A stretch of 64,000 nt of DNA from contig NZ_JNIF01000003.1 of assembly GCF_000702445.1 (NCBI RefSeq), positions 4,193,810-4,257,809 on the forward strand, given 5' to 3'. Below are positions 7,845 through 17,121 of this stretch, piece by piece. Origin of the DNA: Bryobacter aggregatus MPL3 (GTDB taxonomy: Bacteria > Acidobacteriota > Terriglobia > Bryobacterales > Bryobacteraceae). Made by a program: the position numbers and the translations under genes. The notes below the pieces were generated by a model. The model was not told the DNA's origin. It was given only the letters and a program-made list of their open reading frames with translations, and ran no database searches. Position 1 is the stretch's first letter, and the number at the start of each line of letters is the position of its first letter.

Positions 7845-10267
7845 CCGAGCGATGCGCTGAAGGCGCGCGGCGTGACGTAGTGAGTGCCGCCAAAGGTGGA
7901 CTGGAAGTTATACAGAGCCACTTTATTGGTTAGATTGATCACGTTGAAGCGAATTCCGATCTTGTGCCGGTCTGCATGCAGAAGGTTGTCATGGCCGATG
8001 CCGATGTTGTAGAGATTGCGGCTCTTCATCCGGCCAGGGTTGTGGTCGGCGTTTTCGGTGCCAGGGGCAGGGATGGTGATGAGCGCGGCGCCACAGCCGT
8101 TGTCGTTCCCGTAAAAGCCGATGGTCTTCTTCGTGTGATCGCTGAGGGCTTCAGCGTCCTCACAACTGCTAATGCCATTGACCAGCCCAGAATCGAAACG
8201 CCAGGTGAAGGCCAGCCAGGGGCCGGACTTGTGCTGGTAGCGCAGATTCGTCGTCTGTTGGAACTTCTGGTCGTGATCGATGCGGAAGACACCGTCGTCC
8301 TCAATGGGGTTCTGGAAGAGGAGTCCTCCAGCAGAAGGTGGGAAGAAGCGGGCGCGCGTGGAGCCTACTGTGGTGGAACCCTGCAGTCCGTGCCATTCGC
8401 GGCTGGAGACGCGCCCGCTGATGCCAACAATGTTGCTCTTGCGCCAACTGATCGGGAAGGTGATGGGCGTGTTGTAGAGGACGCCGAAGTCGAAGGCGTT
8501 GCGGGTGTACTTCCAAAAGTAATCGGCATCGAGGATGAAGTACTTGCCGAGAGCCTGTTGGATGCCGGCATTGTACTGGTTGCGGCCTCCCGGGTTGAGT
8601 GGTTTCGAGCCAAAGCCGAAGAACACATTTGCCGCCAATCCGCCGCTGCCGGTGGAACTCGAGAGCAGGAGATTCTCGTTATAAGGCGTCTCCATCGTGC
8701 GCGAGTAAGAACCGCGAATGACGGTGGCAGTCCGCTTGATCTTGTAGGAGAAGCCGGCTCGCGGCTGGACACCGGTCTTGGTGACGAGACCTGCGTAATA
8801 GTCGATGCGCAAGCTCGTGTTGACAATCAAATTGCCGAGGGTGAGCGAGTTTTGCGCATACCACGCGAACTGATTGATTCCAGACTGGGCATGGAAGCGG
8901 AAGGGGGTTCCTCCAGGCGTGCCGAGCACATAAGGTAAGAGCGAATCCGGGACGCCGCCCTCGAAACTGTCGGGATTCGTGATGCCGAACGAGAAATCTT
9001 CTCTGAGCGCGGTGTGGGTATATTGAATCCCGGTTTTGAAATCAAAGCGGCCTTTGACGTGGGAGAGGTCTGTGCGGAACCCGCTATTGCTGAGGGTGCG
9101 GGATTGCGAGGCAGAAACAGGGTCATCGGCGAAGACGTTCCGGGATGGGAAGTAGTCGATGGCGTCGCGGCGGAAGAAGGCATTGACGCTCAAGAGAGTC
9201 GTCGGGCTGATGATGCGTTGGTAGCTGGGCGCGATATTAAAGGTGCGGGTGAGCTGGCGCTGATCCGCGTTTGGAGTCTCAAATGGGTTGGGGATCTGGA
9301 ACCAGTTGCGGGAGTACATCAGGTTGAGGTGCAGACTGTCCGACTCCCGAGGCTGGAGATCGAAGCGATCAAAGAAGGTCTGGGTGTTGCCGATGGCGTG
9401 CGCGGGACGGAATTCCGGTGTGTCGAGGAAGCGGCCGCTGCGTTCCGCATTCGCAACCAGAAAGTTGCCCCATTTCTTGCCGCCGATCGCGACGGAGCTT
9501 TCGATACTGGGCGTGCCAAAACTACCGTAGCCGAGCCAGATTTGCCCCGTCGGCCGGTCGACTCCCAGACCGGACTTGGTGACCGTATTGACCACCAGAC
9601 TGGACTTGTCTCCGTACTCCGCGTTCGGTGCGCCAGTGATGAGCTCCATCGAACGGATGGCGTTAACCGGCAATTGCGTTGAGAAACGCTTCGACTGCTG
9701 ATCGGTAACAGGCTGACCATCGATGCTGAAACCGACCTGAGCATGATCTCCCAGCGGGTGGAAGAAGCCGTCGGAGTCTGCTACGACGCCGGGCGTCGAG
9801 TAAGTGATTGCATCGCTGAGTCCGGAACCGGGGGAGTGAATCGGTAAGTGGCGGAGTGTCGCACTATCGGCATCCGTATGGGCATAGGGTACGTTTTCCA
9901 GGACGTCGTCGCCAAAGCCATGGACTTCCACTTCGGTCTGTTGGCCCGCTAACTGGAGCTTGAAGTCGATCGTCTGCGGCACCTGATTGCGGACGATCAA
10001 GTCGCGGCTGAGCGGCGCGAAACCCTGCTGGGTCAGTTCGAGGTGATAAGTATTGGGAGGAAGGTTGTTGAGTTTGTACTCTCCGGCGGCGCCTGTTTTT
10101 GAAGTTACTTTGAAGTTCGTCAGCAGGTTGACTATCGTGATCAACGCCCCGGGGACTGGTGCTCCGGAAGGATCTTTGACGGTGCCCTGTACAGTGCCGC
10201 TGGAGGTGGATTGCGCCTGGAGGATGGCGAGAGAAGTTGCAAGCAGCAACAGCAATCGGGAAATCAT
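7832..10267 (-). CDS. TonB-dependent receptor with carboxypeptidase-regulatory domain
   Basis: 811 residues from the ATG at 10267, chosen because it puts a clean signal peptide (ISRLLLLLATSLAILQAQ) at the N-terminus; the open frame runs 18 codons further. Residues about 25-105 form the carboxypeptidase-regulatory-like Ig domain (GTVQGTVKDPSGAPVPGA, AGEYKLNNLPPNTYHLEL). A plug domain follows (about 120-230, with SIDGQPVTDQQS and GAPNAEYGDKSS), then the barrel, ending ASLGYSF. It is shorter than the receptor at the left edge and is a different subfamily. Ligand unknown. Confidence 0.88.
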   Translation of the reverse strand: MISRLLLLLATSLAILQAQSTSSGTVQGTVKDPSGAPVPGALITIVNLLTNFKVTSKTGAAGEYKLNNLPPNTYHLELTQQGFAPLSRDLIVRNQVPQTIDFKLQLAGQQTEVEVHGFGDDVLENVPYAHTDADSATLRHLPIHSPGSGLSDAITYSTPGVVADSDGFFHPLGDHAQVGFSIDGQPVTDQQSKRFSTQLPVNAIRSMELITGAPNAEYGDKSSLVVNTVTKSGLGVDRPTGQIWLGYGSFGTPSIESSVAIGGKKWGNFLVANAERSGRFLDTPEFRPAHAIGNTQTFFDRFDLQPRESDSLHLNLMYSRNWFQIPNPFETPNADQRQLTRTFNIAPSYQRIISPTTLLSVNAFFRRDAIDYFPSRNVFADDPVSASQSRTLSNSGFRTDLSHVKGRFDFKTGIQYTHTALREDFSFGITNPDSFEGGVPDSLLPYVLGTPGGTPFRFHAQSGINQFAWYAQNSLTLGNLIVNTSLRIDYYAGLVTKTGVQPRAGFSYKIKRTATVIRGSYSRTMETPYNENLLLSSSTGSGGLAANVFFGFGSKPLNPGGRNQYNAGIQQALGKYFILDADYFWKYTRNAFDFGVLYNTPITFPISWRKSNIVGISGRVSSREWHGLQGSTTVGSTRARFFPPSAGGLLFQNPIEDDGVFRIDHDQKFQQTTNLRYQHKSGPWLAFTWRFDSGLVNGISSCEDAEALSDHTKKTIGFYGNDNGCGAALITIPAPGTENADHNPGRMKSRNLYNIGIGHDNLLHADRHKIGIRFNVINLTNKVALYNFQSTFGGTHYVTPRAFSASLGYSF

Positions 10268-10341
10268 TATCGATAATAATATCGCAATTGAAAAACGATC
10301 ACAACGGGAACTTTTCAGCATTGGGAGTGTCCAACTTCGTC

Positions 10342-11583
10342 ATGCAAGGTGGCGGGTCACTTTCGGCTTGGGTCGGGCTCGTCGTTGCTTTTCTTGGCGC
10401 CGGACTGCTGCAACGGAGTTCGCCGGGCAATCTGCAGAGTGTTCTCAATTCCTTTGTGTTTCTCAGTGGGCTGGTTTTGCTTGCCGTGCTCACTGCTTTT
10501 ATCGGTGCGTTGGTTCCTGAAGAAGGGACGCCGAAGTCGGCCTGGATCAGCGCGCGGCGCGTAATCTTGCCTGCCTTGTGGATTGGTCCGACTCTGGTGC
10601 TGCTCAGAGAGCACTCGTTGATGGCGCTGGTGACGGGGCTCTTTCTGTTTGTGAGTGCAGCGGGTCTGCTCTCGAGCGTGGAGATACTGGAGGATCTGCG
10701 CTTGTGGCGGTCTGTGCTGGTGGCGGTTGCGTTGCAGGCCGTGGTGGTGTTGTGGACTGCGCGGTTGACGACGGCGTCGGTGCTCGTGATGGGTTGCGCC
10801 ATCGTCAGTTTGATCTACTTAGTCCGGTTGGCTCGTGGATTCGCCAGCGCTGGCCGCCGTCCGTGGAGAGGTGTTGTTTCTGGTCTGCTCGCTTGCCTGG
10901 TGACGGTATTGTTGCTGTTGCCGAAGGTGCCGCCGGTGGGAGATGGAGAGCAGGGAGTGGCCGCGGCCAAGGGGCAATCCCAGATTGGGAAAGAGGGCGG
11001 AGATGCGGCCCATGTCGATGCGGATGATGCGCATAAGGGGATCATTCTGTGGCCGAAGCTGAAACAGAAGGCCGTGATGATTCCGCCACCTTCTGCCTAC
11101 CTTCGCGCTGGCCTGACCGCGCAAGCAGAGTTGCCGCTGGAACTGAATTTCAGCGGTGTCTATTGGCTGTTTCAGCCGCCTTGGCCGCGCCCGCCGGAGA
11201 ATTCGCCGGTGGAGCACGGAACTCCCATCGACTTCCATTTCCGTTCGAACGATCGAGCCACGCTGCGGCTGGAGGCTCGTCAAGGGATGCCACAGCGGAT
11301 GCCGCTGGCGCGGCTGACCAGCATCGGCATCCGCATGAAGGATGAAGATCAATTTCCGAATACTGTGATGGTGGAATTACTGCTGGTGGATAGCCGGAGT
11401 CCGGTGCAGCCGATCAGCTTAGGCCGTGTCAGCTTGGTAGACCAGGAGATGCAATACCGGGTGCCGATGCGCTCGATGATCGACGGGTTTGATGAGATGA
11501 TTCTGCGCTTTCACGGCGCCCCACAACGATCCTTTATTGCGCCAAGAATCGCAGTGGAGAAGTTCATCTTCCATCGGCTTTAA
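10342..11583 (+). CDS. Polytopic membrane protein with C-terminal soluble domain
   Basis: 413 residues from the ATG at 10342. The open frame extends to 10237, but that extra part overlaps the divergent TonB receptor start and is hydrophilic, so the later ATG was preferred. The first ~205 residues contain about seven hydrophobic helices; the last ~190 residues are soluble, beginning after a Gly/Ala/Asp-rich linker. No family was recognised. The stop lies 20 bases inside the convergent lhgO gene. Confidence 0.65.
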   Translation: MQGGGSLSAWVGLVVAFLGAGLLQRSSPGNLQSVLNSFVFLSGLVLLAVLTAFIGALVPEEGTPKSAWISARRVILPALWIGPTLVLLREHSLMALVTGLFLFVSAAGLLSSVEILEDLRLWRSVLVAVALQAVVVLWTARLTTASVLVMGCAIVSLIYLVRLARGFASAGRRPWRGVVSGLLACLVTVLLLLPKVPPVGDGEQGVAAAKGQSQIGKEGGDAAHVDADDAHKGIILWPKLKQKAVMIPPPSAYLRAGLTAQAELPLELNFSGVYWLFQPPWPRPPENSPVEHGTPIDFHFRSNDRATLRLEARQGMPQRMPLARLTSIGIRMKDEDQFPNTVMVELLLVDSRSPVQPISLGRVSLVDQEMQYRVPMRSMIDGFDEMILRFHGAPQRSFIAPRIAVEKFIFHRL

Positions 11584-12772
11584 TCTGGTCGAGTAAGTGA
11601 TCGGCAATCGCCAAACTGGCTGTGGCGCCCGGGCTCGGAGCGTTGAGTAAGTGGAGCGCGCCGGGACGGAGTTCGATCGCGAAGTCCTGGAGCAGCGTGC
11701 CGTCCGGGGCCATCGCCTGGGCGCGGACGCCAGAGCCGCCAGGGAGCAGATCCTGCTCCTGGACTTCGGGCACCAGGCGCTGGAGGCTGCGGGTGAATTC
11801 TGCTCGGGAGAGGCTACGTTTCACCTCATACCAACTCATGCCGGGATACTTGGCCAGAAACTTCCAAAGGCCCGGGAAGCGTAAGGAGTCGAAGGTGTCG
11901 CGAAGGGAGAAATCGCTCCAGGAATAGCCTTCGCGTTCAAGCGCCAGGACGGCGTTGGGCCCGCATTCGATGCCACCGTGGATCATGCGAGTGTAGTGCA
12001 CGCCGAGGAAGGGAAACTTCGGGTCGGGGACCGGATAGATCAGATGCCGCACCAGCTTCTGCGCTTCTGGACGGAGCTTGAAGTACTCGCCGCGGAAGGG
12101 GATGATGCGGGTGGCGGGCGTCTCGCCGGTGAGCGCCATCACGCGATCGCATTGGAGCCCGGCGCAGTTGATGAGATAGTCGGCTTCGAGATCTTCCTTG
12201 ACGGTCTGGCAATGCCAGAGATCGCCGTCCCGCCGGAGTGCCTGGAGACCGCTGGCCGTTCTCACCTCGCCGCCATTGGCTTTGATCTTGGCCTGCATTG
12301 CACGGCAGACGGCAGGGTAATCGACGATGCCCTCTTCGGGCACCTCCACAGCCGCGACTCCGCGAACGTGTGGTTCCCGCTCGCGAATCTGTTCCGGACC
12401 GCACCAGCGCAGGCCGGACAAACCATTGGCCGTGCCTCGTTCGTAGAGCTCCTTGAGGCGTGGAACTTCGTCCTCCGTTACTGCAACCACCAGCTTGCCG
12501 CAGATCTCGTGCTTGACCTCATGCTCCTGGCAGAAGGCGATCATGCGGCGGATGCCGTGGACCGCGAGCCGGGCCTTCAGGGAGCCGGGTTGATAGTAGA
12601 GGCCAGCGTGGAGGACGCCGCTATTGTGGCCGCTTTGGTGCTGGCCTACCGCAACTTCCTTCTCGAGAATCGTGATCGAGGAACCGGGCCAGCGCTCGGT
12701 GGCGCGGAGACCGGCCGCAAGACCAATGATGCCGCCACCGACGATGACAATCTTTTGCGGAGGCCGTGTCAT
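11564..12772 (-). CDS. lhgO: L-2-hydroxyglutarate oxidase
   Basis: 402 residues, matching the ~400-residue family of DAO-fold flavoproteins. The N-terminal VIVGGGIIGLAAG is the FAD-binding Rossmann motif, followed by the ILEKE strand end and the HQSGHNSGVLHAGLYY segment characteristic of LhgO/L2HGDH. It oxidises L-2-hydroxyglutarate to 2-oxoglutarate, removing a by-product of malate dehydrogenase and passing electrons to the membrane quinone pool. The ATG at 12772 is preferred over an in-frame TTG at 12787 because the FAD motif then starts about ten residues in. An HNH gene starts divergently 14 bases away. Confidence 0.88.
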   Translation of the reverse strand: MTRPPQKIVIVGGGIIGLAAGLRATERWPGSSITILEKEVAVGQHQSGHNSGVLHAGLYYQPGSLKARLAVHGIRRMIAFCQEHEVKHEICGKLVVAVTEDEVPRLKELYERGTANGLSGLRWCGPEQIREREPHVRGVAAVEVPEEGIVDYPAVCRAMQAKIKANGGEVRTASGLQALRRDGDLWHCQTVKEDLEADYLINCAGLQCDRVMALTGETPATRIIPFRGEYFKLRPEAQKLVRHLIYPVPDPKFPFLGVHYTRMIHGGIECGPNAVLALEREGYSWSDFSLRDTFDSLRFPGLWKFLAKYPGMSWYEVKRSLSRAEFTRSLQRLVPEVQEQDLLPGGSGVRAQAMAPDGTLLQDFAIELRPGALHLLNAPSPGATASLAIADHLLDQIKADGR

Positions 12773-12786
12773 TCTGAGATTTTCCA

Positions 12787-13086
12787 ATGCTGTTGTGTGA
12801 ACTCTGCGGCCGGAAGCAATTGGCCCTCACTCGTCATCATCTGTTTCCTCGATCCCGGCAGAAGAAGCCGCGATTCCAGCGTTTGCACACGAAGCAGGAG
12901 GGGATGACTGAGATTGCGATGCTTTGCAAAGGTTGCCATGGGTTTGTCCATCAGATTTTGACCGAAAAGGAATTAGAACAGAGCTACCACAGTATTGGGG
13001 CACTGCGGGAGCATCCGGCGATTTCTAAGTTTGTGGAGTGGCTCTCGAAGAAGCCACCGGGGTTTGAACCGCAGTTGCGGCGTTAG
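12787..13086 (+). CDS. Small HNH-type zinc/nuclease-like protein
   Basis: 99 residues. CELCG at the N-terminus, TRHHLFPRS in the middle and CKGCHGFVH near residue 47 give the C-x2-C ... HH ... C-x2-CH pattern of an HNH nuclease fold with a structural zinc. The HH followed by a basic loop and the terminal CH match the catalytic and metal-binding positions. It is a stand-alone single-domain protein with no neighbouring methylase, phage or toxin gene, so a housekeeping DNA or RNA processing role is as likely as a defence role. Its stop overlaps the convergent thioredoxin-like gene by 4 bases. Confidence 0.7.
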   Translation: MLLCELCGRKQLALTRHHLFPRSRQKKPRFQRLHTKQEGMTEIAMLCKGCHGFVHQILTEKELEQSYHSIGALREHPAISKFVEWLSKKPPGFEPQLRR

Positions 13087-13565
13087 TTCTTCTTGAGCTC
13101 TACCCGGGCGAGGAGGGCGCGCAGACTCTCTTCGCCGCCTGAGCCTGCCTGGACTCCGGCCACGCGGCCTTCTTTGTCGAGAAGCACATAGAAGGGGAAG
13201 CCTTGGGGGGCAATGAGGGCAGGGAGGTTGCTGTCTTCATTGAGGACAATTTTGACGCCGGGACGCGGATTCTCCTTGAGATAGTCCTCGACCTTCTTGC
13301 GGCTCTCCCCGACATTGATTGCGACCACCGCGAGCCCTTTTGCCTTGAACTCCTCGGAGAGCTTTTCGAGAATTGGCTGATCGCGGCGGCAATAGCCGCA
13401 CCAAGTGGCCCAGAGCTGGATCAGGGCGGGCTTGCCAGCCAGATCCTGGTTGCTGAGGCCCTCCCCCTGGATTCCGCGCGCACGGTAGGGCGGCATCTTT
13501 TCCCGCGCGGGTTCTTGCGAGAGAAGAGTGAGAGCAAGGCAAAGGAGAATGCTAAAGCGTTTCAT
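13083..13565 (-). CDS. Exported thioredoxin-like (TlpA/ResA-type) protein
   Basis: 160 residues with an N-terminal signal peptide (about 1-15). The redox motif is WATWCGYCRRD, a C-G-Y-C pair in the TlpA/ResA setting, and the cis-proline loop is seen as QGFPFYVLL. It should catalyse thiol-disulfide exchange in the periplasm, for example in cytochrome c maturation or reduction of oxidised cysteines. Its ATG overlaps the stop of the sigma factor gene upstream (ATGA), so its production follows that of the sigma factor. Confidence 0.85.
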   Translation of the reverse strand: MKRFSILLCLALTLLSQEPAREKMPPYRARGIQGEGLSNQDLAGKPALIQLWATWCGYCRRDQPILEKLSEEFKAKGLAVVAINVGESRKKVEDYLKENPRPGVKIVLNEDSNLPALIAPQGFPFYVLLDKEGRVAGVQAGSGGEESLRALLARVELKKN

Positions 13566-14146
13566 GCGGTGGTGGCTGGTCCCATCTTGGAAATTAGAAA
13601 GGCGCGGGCGAAGGCCCAGTCGCGCTTCATCGTGGTGCGGGAGAGGCCAAGCAATTCGGCCACCTCATCTTCTTTGAGTCCGGCGAAGAAGCGAAGTTCG
13701 ACAACCTTGTGCGCCCGTTCGTCGAGCTTTTCGAGTTCGTTCATTGCTTCTTCCAGCGCTTCGAGATCATCGGCGCGCATGCCGGCGGGAGAGCCTTCGA
13801 GTCCGCTGAGCGTGACGAAGAAGCGTTCTTCCCCACGGCCTTTCCGTTTGCGGGCGTAGTCGACAAGAATGCGGCGCAGCTGGCGGGCAGCGACGGCAAA
13901 GAAGTGTGCCCGATCCTGATAAGGAACGCTGGAACCCTTCATCATGCGCAGATACAGCTCGCTGACGAGGCCAGCAGGTTCGAGAGTGTGACCGCTGCGC
14001 TCGTTGCGCAAGTAGGAGCCTGCCATGCGCTCGAGTTCGCGGTAGAGCAGCGAGATGATTTCGCTGCCTGCTTCCTCGCGTCCCCCGCGCCAGTCGCTCA
14101 AGAGTTGTGTCACTTCCCCAGGGTGGGGCCGGTCTTCTGTGCTCAT
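13562..14146 (-). CDS. ECF-type RNA polymerase sigma factor
   Basis: 194 residues from the ATG at 14146; the open frame reaches 14239 but the extra N-terminus would overlap the divergent kinase gene. The protein shows sigma region 2 (LYRELERMAGSYLRNE ... ELYLRMMKG) and region 4 with the helix-turn-helix GLKEDEVAELLGLSRTTMKR. It belongs to the ECF-like group (TIGR02999 style) common in Acidobacteriota and Planctomycetota. It lacks an anti-sigma partner next to it; instead it is divergent by 18 bases from a Ser/Thr kinase, a pairing often interpreted as kinase-controlled sigma activity. Confidence 0.85.
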   Translation of the reverse strand: MSTEDRPHPGEVTQLLSDWRGGREEAGSEIISLLYRELERMAGSYLRNERSGHTLEPAGLVSELYLRMMKGSSVPYQDRAHFFAVAARQLRRILVDYARKRKGRGEERFFVTLSGLEGSPAGMRADDLEALEEAMNELEKLDERAHKVVELRFFAGLKEDEVAELLGLSRTTMKRDWAFARAFLISKMGPATTA

Positions 14147-14164
14147 CCCTCTATAGGATAGAAG

Positions 14165-16624
14165 ATGGTGAATCCGAAAGTAGATTTGCGAGCCCTCTTT
14201 GAGCAGGCAATTGACTTGCCTCCGATCGAGCGTGCTCAATTCTTACGTGAGGTGCAGTTCAAATCGCCATTGGTCTATCAGCAACTGCGATCTTTGCTGA
14301 TCGCCCATGAGGGGCCTTCCGCATTCTTTGAACAGGACGGAGGCATGTGGGCGCAGTTGACGCCAACCGTGTTGATCGGCCGGCGCTTTGGGGCTTACAA
14401 GATCGAAGAAGAGATTGGGCGCGGTGGGATGGGGGCTGTGTATCGAGCCAGCCGGGCGGATGACGCTTTCCATAAGACGGTGGCGATCAAGATCATCTCC
14501 GGGGGCGCGATCCTTTCTGAGAGCGCGCTCGATTCCTTCCGGCGCGAACGGCAGATTCTGGCCCAGTTGGAACATCCGCATATTGCGCGTCTGCTCGATG
14601 GCGGCGCAACCGACGATTCGCTGCTGTATCTGATCATGGAGTTTGTCGACGGGCAGCCGCTCGATACCTATGTCGAGCAGCGGAAGCTGGGCGTCGAAGA
14701 GATTTTGAAGCTTTTCCTTGCCGTGTGCCGCGCCGTTGCGTTTGCGCATCGGAATCTGGTGGTGCACCGGGATTTGAAGCCGTCGAACATCATGGTAAAG
14801 GCCGATGGCGACGTGAAGCTGCTCGACTTCGGGATCGCAAAAGTCCTATCACCGAATCGCGACGAAACGGCGACGGTGGCCGTGCGGCTGACGCCTGAGT
14901 TTGCCAGTCCGGAGCAGATTCGCGGGGAGCCGATTTCGACTGCGTCGGATGTCTATTCGCTCGGTGTTCTCCTATTCCATGTGCTGACGGGAGGAGCGCG
15001 GCCTTACCGGGCAACTTCACAAGCGGTGCCCGATCTTCTCCAGGCCGTGCTCGACAGTGAGGCGCCAAAGCCAAGCTCGGTTGCCCCGGCGCATCTGGCG
15101 AAGAAGCTGCGTGGGGATCTAGACCGGATCACGTTGAAAGCAATGGCGAAGGAGCCATCACGGCGCTATGCCAGTGTCGATCAGTTGCGCGAAGACATCG
15201 AACGGCATCTGAGCGGCCGGCCGATCCATGCCCAGGCCGACGATTGGACCTATCGCGCCATGAAGTTTGTCCGGCGCAACCGTCTGGCGGTGAGTGCCGC
15301 TGCTGTGATTGCGTTGACGATGGTGGCAGGTGGGCTCACCACCCTCTGGCAGGGCCGGATTGCCCAGGAGCAGCGAGCCGAAGCGATTGCCGCGCGTCAG
15401 GTTGCCGAGGAACAGCGGAAGACGGCGGAGGCGCAACGGCGTCTTGCCATCGCGGCGCAGCAACAGGCCGATGCACAGCGGCGTTTGGCCGAGCGCCGGA
15501 CGGCAGAAGCACTTGGGGAACGAGCGAAGTCGGACTCGCGCTACCAGAATGTCCGCAGTCTGGCGACGGCGGTGTTGTTTGATGTCAATGAAACGCTGCG
15601 CGATGTTCCCGGAGCGGGCCCGGCGCGCAAACAGGCGGTGCTCGCTGCGCTCAAGCACCTGGAGAGTCTGTCAGAGAAATCGAAGGACGATCCGTCGCTG
15701 ACGGCCGATCTGGCTGGGGCCTATGAGCAGGTGGGGGACATCATGGAGAGCCTCTTTGCGGATTCGAAAGACGGCGCATCGATGGCGATTCCGGCTTATT
15801 TGAAAGCGGTTCGTTTGCGCCAGACGGTGTTGCGGCGGAGTGCGGACGAAAGCTTGCGTTTGTCGGAGGTGCAACGGCGTCTTGGGAATGCGCAGTTAAA
15901 CGCAGGGCAGGTGACGCCGGCGACACAGAGCTACCGCCAGTCCCTGGCGACTGCGATGTCGCTCGGAAAAACAGACGACGCGCTTCGATTGGGTGCGCTG
16001 GCGCGCAGTAATCTTTGCACGGCCAATACCGTGGCGGGAAACCATCAGGCAGCGATTCCGGATTGCGAAGAAGCGGTCCGGATTCTGGAGAATGTGAAGA
16101 ACACCCGGGACGTTCCGCGTCTCCGGTTGCTGACGAAGTTGCGTTTGGGCAATGCCCTGAAGCGGGAGGGACAGGCTGCTGCGGCTCTGGCGCAGTACCG
16201 GGATGTGTTGCGTGATGCAGATCCGATGGATCCCCAGACGGGTTTGATTGTGAATGAATTGGTCGAGGTACTCGGAGAGCAAGAGGGTAGCTTACTGGGG
16301 GCGGCACTGCGCAAGCAGGCCGTGTTTGCTTCGCGCAATGGCCAGCGGGATTTAGCGCTGGAGCGATTCGAGCAGGCGATGAAGGTAACTGGGCATCCAC
16401 AACCCGCAATGAAGGACGTCGTAGCCTATGGGGAAGCGGCGACTGAAGATGCGCAGGCGGTTGTGTATTTTCGAAACGGTCAGGTGCGGCAAGCTATCGA
16501 GTCCTCCAAAAAGGCGCTCAGCCGGTTGGCTACGAACACCTCTACGCCCGCGAACATCCTCCGAAGCGAAATCGAAGCCAATTTGAAGAGCTTCGAGGCC
16601 GCATTCGCGTCAGCGTCCCGATAA
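14165..16624 (+). CDS. Ser/Thr protein kinase with TM helix and TPR domain
   Basis: 819 residues. A PknB-type kinase domain spans about 75-350: glycine loop GRGGMG 85-90, VAIK with Lys109, catalytic HRDLKPSN 201-208 (Asp203) and DFG 221-223, so it looks active. A helix at about 374-395 anchors it in the membrane, followed by a long Glu/Gln/Arg-rich coiled coil (about 400-460) and TPR-like repeats to the end, predicted outside the cytoplasm. It is divergent from the sigma factor at 13562-14146 with an 18-base gap, so both promoters lie in the other's 5' region. A likely role is sensing an envelope signal and phosphorylating cytoplasmic partners, possibly that sigma factor (inference). Confidence 0.88.
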   Translation: MVNPKVDLRALFEQAIDLPPIERAQFLREVQFKSPLVYQQLRSLLIAHEGPSAFFEQDGGMWAQLTPTVLIGRRFGAYKIEEEIGRGGMGAVYRASRADDAFHKTVAIKIISGGAILSESALDSFRRERQILAQLEHPHIARLLDGGATDDSLLYLIMEFVDGQPLDTYVEQRKLGVEEILKLFLAVCRAVAFAHRNLVVHRDLKPSNIMVKADGDVKLLDFGIAKVLSPNRDETATVAVRLTPEFASPEQIRGEPISTASDVYSLGVLLFHVLTGGARPYRATSQAVPDLLQAVLDSEAPKPSSVAPAHLAKKLRGDLDRITLKAMAKEPSRRYASVDQLREDIERHLSGRPIHAQADDWTYRAMKFVRRNRLAVSAAAVIALTMVAGGLTTLWQGRIAQEQRAEAIAARQVAEEQRKTAEAQRRLAIAAQQQADAQRRLAERRTAEALGERAKSDSRYQNVRSLATAVLFDVNETLRDVPGAGPARKQAVLAALKHLESLSEKSKDDPSLTADLAGAYEQVGDIMESLFADSKDGASMAIPAYLKAVRLRQTVLRRSADESLRLSEVQRRLGNAQLNAGQVTPATQSYRQSLATAMSLGKTDDALRLGALARSNLCTANTVAGNHQAAIPDCEEAVRILENVKNTRDVPRLRLLTKLRLGNALKREGQAAAALAQYRDVLRDADPMDPQTGLIVNELVEVLGEQEGSLLGAALRKQAVFASRNGQRDLALERFEQAMKVTGHPQPAMKDVVAYGEAATEDAQAVVYFRNGQVRQAIESSKKALSRLATNTSTPANILRSEIEANLKSFEAAFASASR

Positions 16625-16627
16625 AAG

Positions 16628-16675
16628 CGAAAGCCACACCAGACCGTTATCTAAGTAGCGGCGGTGTGGCCTTCG
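16628..16675 (-). terminator. Probable terminator hairpin between convergent kinase and ndk genes
   Basis: The arms 16628-16640 and 16663-16675 pair over 13 bases with one mismatch (core GCCACACC / GGTGTGGC). On the minus strand the stem is followed within a few bases by CGCTTTTAT, so it best serves the ndk operon; it may also stop the kinase transcript. Confidence 0.5.
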
Positions 16676-16701
16676 TTTGGTCCAAAATAATTTGGAAAAA
16701 T

Positions 16702-17115
16702 TTAGAGCAGAGCGGTGCCGGGGAAGAAGTAGGCGAGTTCGATCGCCGCGTTCTCTTTGCTGTCGCTTCCGTGGGCGCAGTTGCGGCCGACGCTCTTGGC
16801 GTAGGTCTTGCGAACGGTGCCTTCGGCTGCATTGGCCGGATTGGTGGCTCCCATCACGTCGCGCCACTTGGCAACGGCGTCTTCGCGCTCGAGAGCGAGA
16901 AGAACGCAGGGGCCTTCGCTCATGAACTCGACGAGTTCACCAAAGAAGGGGCGTTCGGCGTGGACCGCATAGAAGCCTTCGGCTTCCTTGCGGGTGAGGT
17001 GCTTCATCTGTGCGGCGCGGATCTTGAAGCCAGCGGCTTCCGCCATGGCGAGGATGCCACCGATGTGGTTGTCGGCAACGGCGTCCGGCTTGATAATTGC
17101 GAATGTCTTTTCCAT
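16702..17115 (-). CDS. ndk: Nucleoside diphosphate kinase
   Basis: 137 residues, the standard Ndk length. KPDAV at residues 9-13 is the nucleotide-binding start, and [10 protein letters not shown] holds the phospho-acceptor His115. It transfers the gamma-phosphate of ATP to other nucleoside diphosphates in the cytoplasm. It follows sucD by 6 bases in a sucC-sucD-ndk operon, which couples the GTP/ATP made by succinyl-CoA synthetase to nucleotide interconversion; this pairing is known from several bacteria. Confidence 0.96.
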   Translation of the reverse strand: MEKTFAIIKPDAVADNHIGGILAMAEAAGFKIRAAQMKHLTRKEAEGFYAVHAERPFFGELVEFMSEGPCVLLALEREDAVAKWRDVMGATNPANAAEGTVRKTYAKSVGRNCAHGSDSKENAAIELAYFFPGTALL

Positions 17116-17121
17116 AAATCC

